Notes: generated from the sequence alone by a model not told the origin. 64,000 nucleotides of DNA from Isoetes taiwanensis (GCA_021234155.1 JAJEKV010000027.1:6012623-6076622), one strand, 5' to 3'. Counted from the stretch's first letter, positions 1 through 13,063 are shown. A program made the numbers and translations.

Positions 1-136
<136 letters not shown>

Positions 137-205
137 GGTCTGACCCCTACGGGGATCATCCCACAGATGCCCTCCATGGCAACCGAAATTGCAGAGGCCA
201 CCAGC

Positions 206-1820
206 CGTGACGCCCCTTAACATATATGACACTCTGACGATACATACGGGACTTTCCTCCCATGGCAACCAACTCACCATGAGCGGGGGAAGACTCGCCA
301 TCTATAGGAAGATGCCCAAGTGAAGGACACAGAGGAGTCATTCGGCCCACGCCTTCAATGGGGCTCCTACGTCGCGGAAGCGTGAATACAAGGTTAGTAC
401 ACAGCATCATCATATCATAATTTACCACCACGAAGGGTGGCACATCCATCCAAGTGACAACAACAAAGAATATGCATTTAATACTAAGGAAAACACCCCA
501 AACCCGGGATTCTACCCCAGCTCAGACTCCCGTGAGGATCGACTGACGGCTAGGTCTCAAGAGATCAGCAGACCGAATCTTGACATGGCGTTGGCTGGCA
601 TAGAACATCGGCTAGGGTGGTCCACTCCATCCGCCCCTCCTGTGCACACTTTGCAGATGAGTCCAATCATGCTATGGCGTCACTATAGCCTTCCGGATAC
701 GTAGACTCAAGGTATCACCCTTCGAGCCTACTACAGGGTTCATGAAGCCCCATCCGATGAGGCAGGTCGGGGAAGCGTCCCCTTCCAGGATCACAGTGGT
801 TCCGTGGGTGGACTAGAGAATACGTGCCGCATCAGCGACCCCCGCATCCGTACCCGACTTACTCGCCCTAAATCTACTCAAAGTACAGGATGCCCCATGC
901 GGGTCACGCCTCTGTACCCAGGGAGTGTCAGACCCATACCCGGCCTGGATCGCGCCTAGCTCACTGGCCGGCTATTAGGCCTAGTCCACTGTAGGAGTCT
1001 CAGGAGCCTTTTATGTTCGTGCAAGACCCCACCCCCGCTTCACCACTGTGTCCCTTATTTGGTGCTAAGTCACTCCATAGCATCCACGACTTGGTGGGCT
1101 CTTGTGCACAGGCCGCATTTATGGGAATTACAGGAATCAACCTAGGAGTATACTACTAACATGGCTCAGAGGTCTCTACCCCCCTTATTTCCCCCATTTC
1201 CAGAGTAATACTATGCAAAGAACTATCAATCCATCCCTTCAAGAGCAAAACCAATATAAAGAGAACTTACCTTGACAATCAAGGGTTAGCTCCTATGAGT
1301 AAAACACAGAGAGAACAGACAAAACAACACAACAAGTGCCCAACAGGAGCGCTACCCTAGAATTCTCAAGCTATACTAACCACCCACCTGTATTCCTGCT
1401 GGACCCGTTATCCATTGGTGCCTCCATCCTCCTGGGACTCGATGCTCAGCTCTGGTTACACAGGTACAAGTACTTTGGCAAAGGTGGCGCTCAGCTTGGC
1501 AAAAGGTAGGCGCTCAGCTCTTGGTCGATTATCAAGGATATGGGGGTGGTGATCCACCTTAATGGGTCAAAATAGTATTCCCCATGCTGGCCAATCGAGA
1601 TTGGCCAGGTGGCGCCTTCCCACCATAATGAGCTTAATTATCCCTTTTAGATAATAATTCCTTAAATATAGGTTAATATCCTTAACAATTAAATTAGCAT
1701 AGCTAATTTAATCCCTTTTAGGTCACCCCCTAGGTTACCATACCCCATGGTGGCGTATCTATACCGGGTGACGTGTCAATATATTTATACGTATACCATA
1801 TAAATACTTGGAACGTCACA
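206..1820 (-). mobile_element. Solo LTR of the same Ty3/gypsy family as the element at 20256-33363
   Basis: This ~1.6-kb stretch aligns end to end with the two LTRs of the full element further right, including shared blocks such as TCATTCGGCCCACGCCTTC and the terminal GGAACGTCACA. It is flanked by an identical 5-bp target-site duplication, CCAGC, at 201-205 and 1821-1825. No primer-binding site, gag or pol follows it, so it is a solo LTR left by LTR-LTR recombination rather than one end of a larger element. It is clearly more diverged from the two paired LTRs than they are from each other, so this insertion is older. Orientation is given relative to the coding strand of the full element. Confidence 0.93.
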
Positions 1821-1825
1821 CCAGC

Positions 1826-4800
1826 CCTCAACGAGACAGAAGAGAAGAGTAGAATTCGCCCTCACGAGGCGGGATGAACAGAAACCAAACAGAAGCCAAG
1901 CGAACCAACCATGCGACCAGCCATAGAGGAGGGAGGGAGGGAAACACTGGAACAAGGAGAATTCAACTCAAAGGAAACGTCGATGAGAATTGCATGGAAG
2001 CTACAGGGATATATAGCAGACAGAGCTAAAGAAATCATGTGCCAAAGAAAGCTCAGGCTAAAGATGACTCCTACGTTCAAAATAGCGTGACGCCAAAACA
2101 GACGTCCCTTTCCCCAGAATGATGGTTCCCTTCTATATAAGAAGAGAACCATAGCATTCTAGAGAAAGGTCCTTATGCACAAATATCAACATCCGACACA
2201 AAGAGGAACCTCCCTCAAACCCCATCATACAATGAGACCACGAGAGATTGTAAGGCACACTGCTAGGACAGTGTAATAATCATGAGATGAGGTGGGATGC
2301 CACTGCAAATAGAGGGGAAGGGGCGCAAGAAACCCTAAGACAATTGGATCGCATAAGGCAAAGAAGGCATGAAAATCGAACACAAACAAGATCAATGGCC
2401 ACCACCAAAGCACATGAAATCAACCAATGTACCAACAAACTACAGAAAAAAACCTAAAGACAAGACGCTACGGAAGTAAGAACAAACATACCTAACTTAT
2501 GTTATTCATGCAGAACAGACTCAAGCGAACTTTCATGAAGACAATGCAAACCTCATAATAAGAAAGACCAAAAACTCTGCACCGTGGAATGCATAAAAAG
2601 AGAAGACATCAAGACCGGACATAGTCAACAAGCTAACAAAGAGCACCTGGAACTAAAATTCAAGAATCAACGTACGAGCAGTGAACCACAGTGAATACTA
2701 TAATGACAAAACACTACAACAAACAAGGACTAAAACCTAAACATATACGCTACATGCATAACTAGTTCAAACAAACTTTCAAAAATAGAAACAACATAAC
2801 CTACGGGAACAAGACGATAGGGACCCCGAGACACAAGAACAAAAAGGTTCCATAAGGTGACAGAACAATTATGCAACTGAGAACACCAGTAGACGATGCC
2901 ACAGAGTCAGCGAGGACGGGATCAAGGCCCAGAAAACGAATGGATGAAGAAAACCGAGTGCAACCTGAAACAAGAACAAATACCATTTAAGAATGCAAGA
3001 CAACGGACCACAAGAACCACTACAACATGCACGAATTTGCGAAGATGCAATCCATTTTGAAATTTCAAATGCAGGCCAAAAGGGAGAATGTCGCGGGAAA
3101 AAGGGAACACCAAACAACTCCTTTAGTTTGTAAGAGGTCAACATAGAAAAGGCATGACGACTGAACCAACAAGGCAAGAAGAACTACGTCAAATCAAGGG
3201 GCAAGCAAAGGAGGGAATCAAGACAATAGCAGAGTAAAGATGTATCTCAAGGGATAAAATGGAAACAAGAGGAAAGGAACAAACATAGGGTGAAAAAAGA
3301 CAAACAGGAGACCAGAATGAAATGGATAGAAAAAGGGATCGAGAATAGAGAAACAAAGCAAACGAGACAAAATGGCCGAGGACACAAAATGGAAATAACT
3401 AAAGGCCCGCAAAGGCACTAATGAGACACTAAGAATCTATGACAAAGAGCGAGTATAGGCCCTCATAAGGGCATCCATAAGAACCACTGAGAACATATGA
3501 GAATATTGGAGTAAAAGAATAAATAGAGCAACAACAAGAAATAGCAAGGACTAAAATTCATGTATGTATACCCATATGCATAACCGATCCAAGCGAATTT
3601 GCAACGTAGAAACAATGATAGGGATCTTGAGACTCAAGAACAATCTAGAGGACTGGACCAAAGAATCCATTATGGCGAGAGAAAGATGGGGAAAGATGTG
3701 TGCTATATGACATCGTCGGAAGAAGCAGAGTTCAGAGAACAACTCGGTGAACAACTTGCAAATTTGGTTGACGAGTGCAAACCGGTCACTGAGACCAACA
3801 AGAATAAAAAAGGCCAAGCAAGGTGGATGAAACAACTGGGGTCAACATAGTAAAACAACATAATGAATGGACACCACCAGGGCAAAAAGCACTACGATGA
3901 GTCAAGAGGCGGGCAAAGGAGGGAGTTAAGACAATAGAAGAACAAAGACGTACCAAGAGATAAAATGAACAAACAAAGAGGAAAGGGACAAAATGCAAAA
4001 TGAAAAAGGAAAGGAATGCGAGATTATAATGAAATGGATGGAATAAGGGATTAGGAATAGAGGAACAGAGCAAATTGGGACAAAGGAGCTAAGGCTACCA
4101 ATGCAAATAAAGCCCTCAAAGGCATTCACGAGAAACTAAGAATCAATGATAAAAGAGAAGAGTATAGGCCCTCATAAGGGCATCCAAAAAAAACAATTGA
4201 GAATATACGAGAAACAAGCATCACTTATCTACCTATACATACACCTGGAAACAAAGCTCGAGAATCTTAGAGCAAAAAAGGGAAGCAAAACAAATGAAAT
4301 GGATGGAGAAATGGGATAAAGAAAAGAGGCACTAGAAAACCGCTGTGAAATGGAAAGGCGAGGGAAATAAATTGGGCAAACGAACAAACTACAACTGAAA
4401 AGACCAGGGAAAAAGCACGAGTGAGAGGAACAAATCATGCCTGCGCAAGTGAACAAACTACTGCTGAGAAATCATGAGACAAGGATGCTACGAGCAATCA
4501 GACAGATGGGACAACTCAGGGCAACTCGGACAAGCAGAGAGCGCAATGACGTATGGAAGCAACTCAAGCACAACCCGGACTGCAAGAGCTAGGACTTAAG
4601 GGACCATAATTGCTCAAAGAGACAAATAGAACAACAGTCGACAAAAGGGAATAATGGACGTCATGTAGTAAAGGGAACGAGTAAAGGCAGTGGAAAGAAG
4701 CCAATGAACCAAAAGAAGTGAAGGGGCACATGGCTAGGTGGTCAACACAAGTACATGGAACTAGCCACATACAGGAATATAAAAGAAGATTTACAACTAA

Positions 4801-6085
4801 ATGTCATAAGCACCAATGCCGCAAGAATGGAATAGTTCATGAGTAGAAAAAAATGCCAGGATATCCAAATGGAGAAGGTTATATTCAAGATACTGGAAAT
4901 ACCTGACTCGCCCGACAACTCGTGCTAAAGTCCGTAGGTCAAGTGCCAAAATGTCAACAAAAGGGGGCAACCGGCATGTGTTGATTAAATACAGGATATA
5001 GTGAGGAATTGCCCAAAATGCAATGAAGCAACTAAATGCAAAACTGACTTGGCGTAAAAAAGCAACATACAAAGTAGTTAGTCCCTTGTTGAACTCTGTG
5101 GACAAAGATTTGACAACGATCCCCATCAATGTCGACTAGAGATGGTACCACCCCTTCATAATGACAAGACGAGGAAAACTACCAAGAAGCCAGTTCGACA
5201 TTGACCCCTCTAGTCACCAAGTCAAAAAAGATTCTTATCCGCATCTACTCGAGATGCCATCCCAACCGAACCATAGCTCGAAGCTTTTCCACACCAAGAA
5301 CCCTGCAACTAAAACCAACGAAGGCTGTAAACGCAACATTTGCAAAAAGGAGGGAACCATACATGGTCAGGCCACCAAAGGAAAAAACCATCAACTCTGA
5401 CAAATATACTAATCTAAACAGCAACTGGCCCAAGGGCACCTGATAAAACCAACATCTAACAACCCTACGTTTACCCACTACGTAACTTACAAAACAAGAC
5501 GGGGTTTCAAACCTTCAAATCCGAAAGAGAGAGCAAAAAGACATAAAATAGACCACCAAAGAGAGAAACTATCACTAGGACGAACCTAGCCAACCACCAC
5601 TAAAAACTAGAAGGACTAGTCAATTTTAAATGAAGGTAAATAAGAAATAAGATAGGCGACAAGAAGATAGATAGGCCACCCAAGGAAACATACCACCATG
5701 ACAATTATACAAAGCTAAATGCAAACCGACCCAAGAAAAAGAACCAGACGACTGCAAAAAATGAGCAATAACCCATAATTTATACATTTACAAATACACG
5801 CAAGTAAGAAAGCCAAAAAAGGATTTGACACGTAAGATGGTTAATCTAGATACGAAAAAATAGAGACAATGAGGATGGACACCATAAACCGACCAACCCA
5901 AAAAGCTGAAAGAAAGAACAAAGAAAGCGCATACCATTACCTAACACGACCCATGCAAGAACCAGACAACCAAGAAAGCAACGAAGCAAACAAGGACTGA
6001 CTCTAGACTCCAAGCTCAAGCACATCCAAGGCAACCAACAGAAAAGACAACACAAATAAGAAAATGCTCTTGGGGAGGGGGTGTG
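1826..6085. other. T-poor, A-rich stretch without a recognisable gene
   Basis: About 4.2 kb in which the plus strand is rich in A (with G and C) and poor in T, giving long plus-strand purine-rich runs and spurious Phe/Ser/Leu-rich minus-strand ORFs. Such asymmetry is known from retrotransposon sense strands, but I find no primer-binding site, polypurine tract, gag or pol motif. Two plus-strand ORFs (83 codons at 3599-3850, 79 codons at 5161-5400) have mixed, hydrophilic composition and could be decayed coding sequence, but match nothing I recognise. The best structural feature is the degenerate tandem repeat listed separately. Confidence 0.6.
2740..4212 (+). repeat. Degenerate tandem repeat, unit about 0.7-0.8 kb
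   Basis: Two units can be followed. Each starts with a stretch like ATATGCATAAC...CAAGCGAAT, then TAGGGA-CGAGAC-CAAGAAC, then GGTCAACATAG, then GCAAAGGAGGGA-T-AAGACAATAG, then AATGAAATGGAT, and ends with GTATAGGCCCTCATAAGGGC. The last motif is at about 3452 and 4161, a spacing of about 709 bp. The spacing at the unit starts is about 100 bp larger, so unit 1 carries extra sequence. A weaker partial unit may precede at about 2490 and another start may follow at 4212. Confidence 0.65.
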
Positions 6086-9000
6086 CAATGCAGTGCCCAA
6101 ACCCACTACGATAACAACATGCATTCCTATGATAGCGTGTTCAGTGGGACACATAAGAGAGAGCATGTGAGATCCTTAAACAAGAATATTCATGTGCCTT
6201 GGCTATGCCTTTCTGAAGAAAATCGATGTATCAACCAATTGCAAATGTTCAACACCGACTCATAAAGATGTGACTAATGACCAATTATCCCCTTTAGCCA
6301 CAAACGAGTAACGGGGAGTTCACATCCATCCTCCTCTTCTCGATGGCCATATGATTCTCTGAACATTTAGTAGTTGTTGCCAGGCCATCCCCATTTTGTA
6401 TCAGAGAATGCCCCCACAAGCAAACAAACCAAAAAGAGCCAACCCTTCTAATTTCAGGTAAAAACTCCTACAGGGGTAATGGAAATTGGGGGATCGGATA
6501 AATGTTCGGATGAAGGGAAATGACTTGCTATGTATGTTGTTATTGTAATAACCACATGAATCAGTAACAGACATAAAGAACCTAAGCGTGCTTCCATCAT
6601 CATCTTCTCGGAGCGTCTGCTGCACTACTCAAAGAGTATATATGGTGGAGATGATTGGCTTGGCTTGCATTCATGGATGAACCCATTTAATGGTCCTTCA
6701 AGAGGACAAGCTAGCTATTAAATGAGCTTTTGATGAGTGACAAGGACTACGAGTCCCGCTAGTGTCATACCATTGTAGGAGATATTACAGTAACTTAGAC
6801 TCGGGGTGGCTTCTCTGTAGACAATGCCAGCTCAAATATTTTTTCCCGCATTTGACAACTTGGCTTAACTTCAACAGTACCGATAGCCAAGTTTATCTTC
6901 TCCCATTCATGCACATGATTTTGACAAGGATGCTATTGATTCTGAATATTGGACATGGAGTTGTCTTTGCAAGCGTTGATTTGGACATGTATTTCAATTT
7001 ATGTTGAATATTAAAAACAAACCATTGCCTAAAAAATGGTTAGAAAGGAAAAAAACCATTGTCAAGACAACATATAAGGCAAAACAAATTTTGCTCAAAC
7101 ATAAACCTAACCTCCCTCTACACTCTACTACCATAGTAGCTCAAATAATGATAACACATAGGGCATGATGGCCTTAACAAAGCCTCAATATGGCTTCCCA
7201 GTTCAATCCTCCCCCTTTCCTTAGGGCGTAGTTCCCTTGGGCAGATGACACCTTGCTTTAAGTCGTGACAAACGTTTTTTAGCACCATTCCCTACTTTTG
7301 CTTCGGCTTATTTCTGGCAATCTAAAAATATCAGAAGTGCAGGAGGACTTCCTTAATTCCCCAAACTAGAATTGGGTTTGCTTGTTGTTGGCCTTTGTTT
7401 GTTTCTTCCTCTGAATTTTCTTTCTAATTTGTCTTCGTACGCTTCTTTCAGGAGCTGAAGGGCGAAGTGGCCCTTACTTGCACCTTCACAAGCTAATTGA
7501 ATTACAGAGTCCTACGCAATAGATGTGCAAAGATAATTGTAGGGATTTTAATAGCCAGTTGATGTTACAAGCCATCTTCGAGCCGATGCCACTTTCATAG
7601 TAGGGCAAAGCTTGATTTGGGTGGGGAAAGGAGGGGGGGAGGGGGGGTGGGGGTGCCTGTAGAGATGATTCAAGACTAGTAGAATACTAGTGTTTCTAGA
7701 TAAACACCCGAGCCATTGCCAAATTGTTTTTGGCCATAAGCCCGAGGATGAGGGCGTTATCCCCCTCAACGCCCCGGTCCAAGGGTAAACCTATCTTCAG
7801 CCGTTGGCGCCCATGAACCTAGCCTTGGTTTCTGTGATCATAATGCCCTAGGGAATCCCGTTAATTGCTCGTAACCTGCTAATAAGAGTTTGCACCATAG
7901 TTTGATCCTAGAAGGTTGTGCATTATGCATATCCCCAAATACTTAAAAACCATGTGAAGCATCTATGCTAAATCTTTCTTGTGTTTTGCACAAGTGTGTG
8001 CATGACTATCAGTATAAAATGATTGATATTGGATATTTAGTTATACCATTCTAGTCAAAGTTTTTATTTGGGCCTTAATTTATGATAGTTGATAGCATGA
8101 ATGGTTTGAAGATCCGAATTTACTAGGCAACAGAATTAGGGGGTTATTCAATCCATGGTTCAAAAACATCCAATCCAGGATTTTGATTGATGTATATCAT
8201 CATTTGATTAATGCGAGTTTTGCCGAGTCTTATTGTGGCAATTCAGCTGGTTGAGCACGAGCTTGTGTGCACATGAGATTTTGCTTGCGATAAAAGAAGG
8301 TAGGTATCATTGCTCCTTCTCTCTTCCGCATCGAATTTATTACATAAGATTCAGATCAATAACAGTCTTGGCATGTTTAAAATCTTAGGGCCAAAACACA
8401 ATAGATCAAAACCTTTCTCAAATGCTGAGAATGATACATTTAAAGGGGTTTTGAGAAAACTTTCAAACTTCGAAGCAAAAAACGTGCTTGGATGGATTCA
8501 TTTTCCGTGCAATATTCTAAGGCGAAAACAAGGTGTGGCATTTCTGGAATAAGTGCCAAGCATAACTGTTCTGTTAACAAGGACATTTTACAACACAATA
8601 TATTGTGTGGGATGCGTATTTCCATTTGCTCCAACCAATAAAACAGATTACTTGCATTTGTTCCTTCATTGCTTGCTTTTAACTTTGGCATCTGGTGCAA
8701 AGTGTCTGAAGTATCTTGTAACCATATAAGCTGCCATGACCTGTACCCCAAGAATTTACTACGCTTGTGGTATCACTTGCCTGCTCAGCTCTACTTCAGT
8801 CCTTTTGCAAGCATATCGTTCTGCTCAAAAGAATCATCTAGGTGTCACCTTTGGAATGCATGCCCTTTAACACTGCACGAAAAAGAAAGCAGGACCATAG
8901 CTAAAGAAATCATTCCAGCTTCAGCATGAGAGCATCTGCAGTACCGCACTAAAAAGTAAGCAGGACCATTATGCTAAAGAAATCATTCCATCTTCAGTGT

Positions 9001-10417
9001 GAGAGCATCTGCAGTGCCACACTCCAATTGCATTCGCTCAGAAGGGATGGAAGCTTTACTGCCAGTGGAAGTGTCAATATATCCTGCAACTAAGGAAGCC
9101 TCTCAAAAACTTCACGAGCTTCTGAAAGCAAGTTCTCCATTTCTAAGTGAAACATACATTGATCTGGGCAGCCTGCAATACCTTGAAACAAATTAAAAGC
9201 CTTGAGCATCAGAATGTGTATATGCCTCCCCATACAGAAAGGCCATTTAAGAATACTAGCTGGTTTTTAAAAGAAAGCACAAATATCCTCTGGCCATGGA
9301 GACCATACCACAACATCAAAGGCAGGGCATACTATTGCTTTATGACATATAAAGAATGTGATCAACGCAGCAGCAGCCAAACCTTGTCCAACCTGAATTA
9401 CTACCTATTCCAAATGCGTATCCTTGTTTTCTTTACCAAAATGCAATACAAGAGCACTGACCAGATGAAGCACAGACAGCATTTTGCCTAACGTACCCTG
9501 TCAAATATAACGTTTAAGCATCTGATTGTAAATTACATAACCTCATATATCCCTTAGTGATGCGCAGAGAAGCAAAGACGGCATGGCTTCCTTCCTCACG
9601 CTGAGACCTTTAACAAAGAAACCATTTTATGTGGAGATAACACGAATGGTGCTTTCTATAGACATTAATCTGAGGAACCATAAAACTTTCTCCAATAAAT
9701 CTTGCCCTTGGTAAACTTGCTGACGAAAGCAGCAGAGGTTGATTTGATAATACGGTAAGTTCCACGAAAGCATTCTAATAAGAAATTATTACATATAAGA
9801 TAATGCGTTTAGCTAAGGTACTGAAAGCTGGAAGAACTATCAAATTACATTATGATGACAGCACATCCTTGTTTAAACCAGAAAGCTGACCTGATAGACA
9901 GCAGCTGTTCCTGCTGCACTCAAGGTTCCGCTAGCCAAAAATCCGAACCGAGAAGAATTACATTACAAGCGCATCTCATAATACCCCATTCATTCAACAC
10001 AGTTGGTTTTGATTGCTAGCAGAAATGGAAGACAACACTAGCAGAATGGCCTGATATTAGCCGTTCAGTCCTCACGTCTGTCTAAGAGGCAAACAGTGCA
10101 TCGAAAGGCTGCTATTAGCCTGCCGCAATGGGGTGATGTTTCAGAGAAGCTTAAGAAAAGAGACAAGCTCTTTACAACACTTTGCATGAGCAACGGAGTG
10201 GAAGGATCCGAAAATTTCTAGAGCTGTAGTCAGCTGTTGGGTAAAAGCTTTGTACAATATAGCAAGGGTTTCACTTTAAAGCGTCGGTCCAAGAACAAGC
10301 ATCCCCAGACGCGTCGGCACAAGAACGAAGAAAAAGACTGATCCATCTCACCGTAAATGGAAAACCTAAAAAGAGAGAGAGAGCAGTAGGGCTGGCTACT
10401 TGTCAAACAAACACTAT
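6086..10417. other. Gene-poor left part of block A
   Basis: No recognisable gene. A G-rich run (G7, G8 and G5 tracts) sits at 7628-7656 and differs in length and content in the other copies. Between about 8330 and 9480 the minus strand holds short coding-like peptides, for example MENLLSEAREVFERLP and LPLAVKLPSLLSECNWSVALQM (same peptides on the plus strand of block C near 60016-60155), interrupted by a stop. They may be decayed exons, but I do not recognise the family. Confidence 0.5.
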
Positions 10418-10459
10418 ATCCCACTGGAACACATTGCAACAACAGATAGCATATAAAAG
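10418..10459 (+). promoter_or_regulatory. USE and TATA of U6 copy 1
   Basis: ATCCCACTGGA at 10418-10428 resembles the plant upstream sequence element (RTCCCACATCG). TATAAAAG at 10452-10459 begins 30 bases upstream of the U6 start. The 23-base gap between the two matches the spacing known to direct RNA polymerase III in plant snRNA genes; polymerase II snRNA genes have about ten bases more. The same arrangement is kept in all four copies. Confidence 0.85.
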
Positions 10460-10481
10460 GTACAACTCAGCAAAGTTTAAT

Positions 10482-10582
10482 GTCCTTCGGGACATCCGAT
10501 AAAATGGAACGATACAGAGAAGATTAGCATGGCCCCTGCGCAAGGATGACACGCATAAATCGAGAAATGGTCCAAATTTTTT
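10482..10582 (+). ncRNA. U6: U6 spliceosomal snRNA, copy 1
   Basis: Catalytic-core snRNA of the spliceosome, transcribed by RNA polymerase III. The sequence contains GTCCTTCGGGACATCCGAT, the ACAGAGA box that contacts the 5' splice site, the AGC of the catalytic triad in GATTAGCATGGCCCC, the GATGACACGCA stretch of the U4/U6 and intramolecular stem region, and the 3' end GAAATGGTCCAAATTTT followed by a T run that acts as the terminator. The 5' stem-loop has one C and one G fewer than the usual GTCCCTTCGGGGAC, as in all four copies here. This copy also has one T fewer than the other three just after GATAAAA. Promoter elements are intact, so it could be transcribed. Repeat R lies downstream. Confidence 0.95.
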
Positions 10583-10907
10583 TTTCCAATGTTCCGCTTG
10601 TATTCTTGCTCGAAATATGATTCCGATTTCTTAAAATTTTAGAATATTCCCACCATTTTACCAGTGATTGTTGTTTGAATTGCCATGGTCAACCCTTGAA
10701 GAACACCGCCAAACGTTAAGCAAAGATATTCATGGTATTGTTCATATTAACATTTTGCCAAAAAATGCCACGACAAACCCTATGGTCTCGATTGGACATA
10801 TGGTCCTCGACCCTCCCGTGCAAGAGAAGCCACAATCACAAACAAGCTCGACACCAAGACTGCCTGCCCGCTAGTGCTCCACATGAAGTGGGGGCGAATA
10901 GCTTCGG

Positions 10908-11372
10908 GGAAAGGAATGCTTTCGAGGCGAGAATGCATTCTGTCAAAACCTTTTCGGCGATGGAGCGGGGTTTTGGCCCGGAGCAGCCCGAAAAGCTGGA
11001 GGAATCGCCAATAAAAGGTCTATTCTTCAATTCAGCTCTCATAAACTTGCAATATTTTTGTTTCCTCAACTCTCAAACCCGGCACTAAACCCCGTATCGC
11101 ATTACGAAGCAATAAGAAATTACATCACAAGAAGTACTGCATCGCACCATCCTTCCAGCGCTCATAAACCGCTTTCGGGGCTTCCACACCCGACAGGGGC
11201 CGGCATGTTAGGCGACATGTCCACTCAACGAGATCTCGCCATGTGCGCATCAATCCTTTTCGTTTCCATACCATGCGGATATCGACCACAAAACCCAGGG
11301 GCTGAAGTTTTCTAACTCTCCGCGATCAATATGAACTTTTAGCTATAGCCAAGGAGGTTGAAAGTTACAACA
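10908..11372 (+). repeat. Repeat R, copy A1 (downstream of U6)
   Basis: First of six copies of a repeat that begins near GGAAAGGAATGC, contains GAATGCATTCTGTCA, CATAAACTTGCAATATTTT, GCAATAAGAAATTACATCAC and GACATGTCCACTCAACG, and ends near AGTTGAAAGTTACAACA. Relative to copy A2 this copy lacks an internal stretch of about 240 bp. I see no terminal repeats or coding capacity, so the element class is unknown. Confidence 0.75.
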
Positions 11373-12870
11373 AGTTAGAAACCGATAAGCTTTGGTATGC
11401 TCTTTTCCATTTTTTCTATGCATTCATTCTTTTAAGTCTAGGATCAAAGGAAGGAAGACCATTCATATGACTCTCTTGCAACAAACCTTTCTGAAATTTC
11501 TTAGGTAGAGCTAAAGCTTGGCAAAGAGGATTCGGTAAGAGAAGTTTCTTTGAAGGTATGTATTCTAATGTTTGATTTTGATGTCATGATAAGGCTTGCA
11601 AAATATGATGCATGCCTTGAACTGTAAACTAAAACCAAATATACCTCACTTAGAGTTGTATATTGCAGAATCATGATGATGCTTCTAGAAGGCTGCAGAA
11701 AATGCCATTTTGAGTTTTTTTTATGCTTCTCGATGATATATTTCAATAAAAATATGGAACTTTCTGTTGTTTCTGCTAAATTTTGTCCGAATTTGTGTGC
11801 TCTTAGTTAAGATAAAGCAGAATGAAATGGGTCCAAATGCACCTTCCCCTACTTTATTTTCGAGATGAAACTTGCTTATAGTCAGCTTTGCAGTAGCATA
11901 AAAGAAAAAGATTAGCTGCAGACTAGACTGCTTGTCAAACTCTGCCAGGTGAAATCAAAGCATTTGCATGTTTTCACAAATTAAGAGAAACAAATAAAGT
12001 ATAGAAGTGGACAGATAGCATGAGATAAGAATGTTACTTGAGGACAACATGGGATGCATGTCAAGAACCTTAATGACAAATCTAGTCACATTGAATGATA
12101 AGATGTATATAAAAAAATGGTAGCAATAGTTTAGAGAGCGACATGAATTGCAAAATTGAAAGTTGGTAATAGAACTTAGGTATTGATTTATATTAATAAT
12201 GCCTAGAAGTTTATTGAAGGTAAGGGAAGGTAAGGGAGGCTTGTTCAAGATTTGAAGTTAAAGTTTTCCTAAGAGTTATTATGAGCTGAAGTTAAGCCTT
12301 TCTTTCTATGCTATGTTTTTGTGTATCATTGTTGGATATGGCCAATATTTGCTCGGACTTTTTGTTCTTTGCGACATTCATATTGAGGCATTTCCTTGTG
12401 AATATCCCAAATGTGTAGCCATTGCACCTACGAATAATTGTTTAATTGGTTTGTCCTCTGTAACCTTACAAAATAAAGTGAAACTAGGTGTTTAAACCAA
12501 GAAGAAACATTTATTTAAAAGAATACACATCATTGAACAACATCACGGATGTAATAATAGGGACATGAATGCCAACTTGCAGATGGTTTTATACATACCT
12601 GGATCTCGATAAAGCAAAAAGCCAATACCCCACATATATAATAAGGGCATCAACCAGATCTCAGCTGAGAGAATCTCGACTAGCAATAAAAAGCTTGCAT
12701 TGTTGGATCTATCTATCTATCTTATAATAACAAAAAACATTAGCACATTTATGAGAACCTTGAACTATCAGGAAAATTAACTATTGTTAGTATACAACAA
12801 TGCTACGTTAATACCATCAACTGATGCATCCATCAGGTTTGCACTAAGCCGCATAATTATAAATTTTACC
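11373..12870. other. Non-coding stretch of block A
   Basis: AT-rich sequence with no recognisable gene. ORFs here are short and are not supported by motifs. The interval 12061-12785 is missing from block B, while 11320-12490 is present twice, inverted, in block C (52193-53345 and about 56520-57570). Confidence 0.5.
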
Positions 12871-12873
12871 AAG

Positions 12874-13063
12874 CCTATGTGCGTATAGGCACTAACGATG
12901 AAAATTTTTGTATAGTCAATTCCCTATGCGCGCATAGACCTTGAATATGTGAAATTGTTTAATAGTTAATGGCTATCTTGACCAGGGTAAATTTTGTGGC
13001 TATGCACCTATAGGTCTTGTACAGGGTAAATTTTCTAGAACTAAATGGTTATATGCGCATAGG
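12874..13063. repeat. Cluster of four near-palindromic CTATG-GCGC-CATAG motifs
   Basis: Four dyad-symmetric sites occur in under 200 bp: CCTATGTGCGTATAGG (12874-12889), CCTATGCGCGCATAG (12923-12937), GCTATGCACCTATAGG (12999-13014) and ATATGCGCATAGG (13051-13063). They are separated by AT-rich spacers that include two copies of CAGGGTAAATTTT. The cluster is present in block B (about 42315-42500) and, inverted, in block C (about 55960-56150). It could be a set of protein-binding sites or a decayed hairpin element. Confidence 0.7.

Noticed and set aside
1862-4770. Many 60-110-codon minus-strand ORFs rich in Phe, Ser and Leu
   Set aside because: They result from the T-poor composition of the plus strand and contain no conserved motif.
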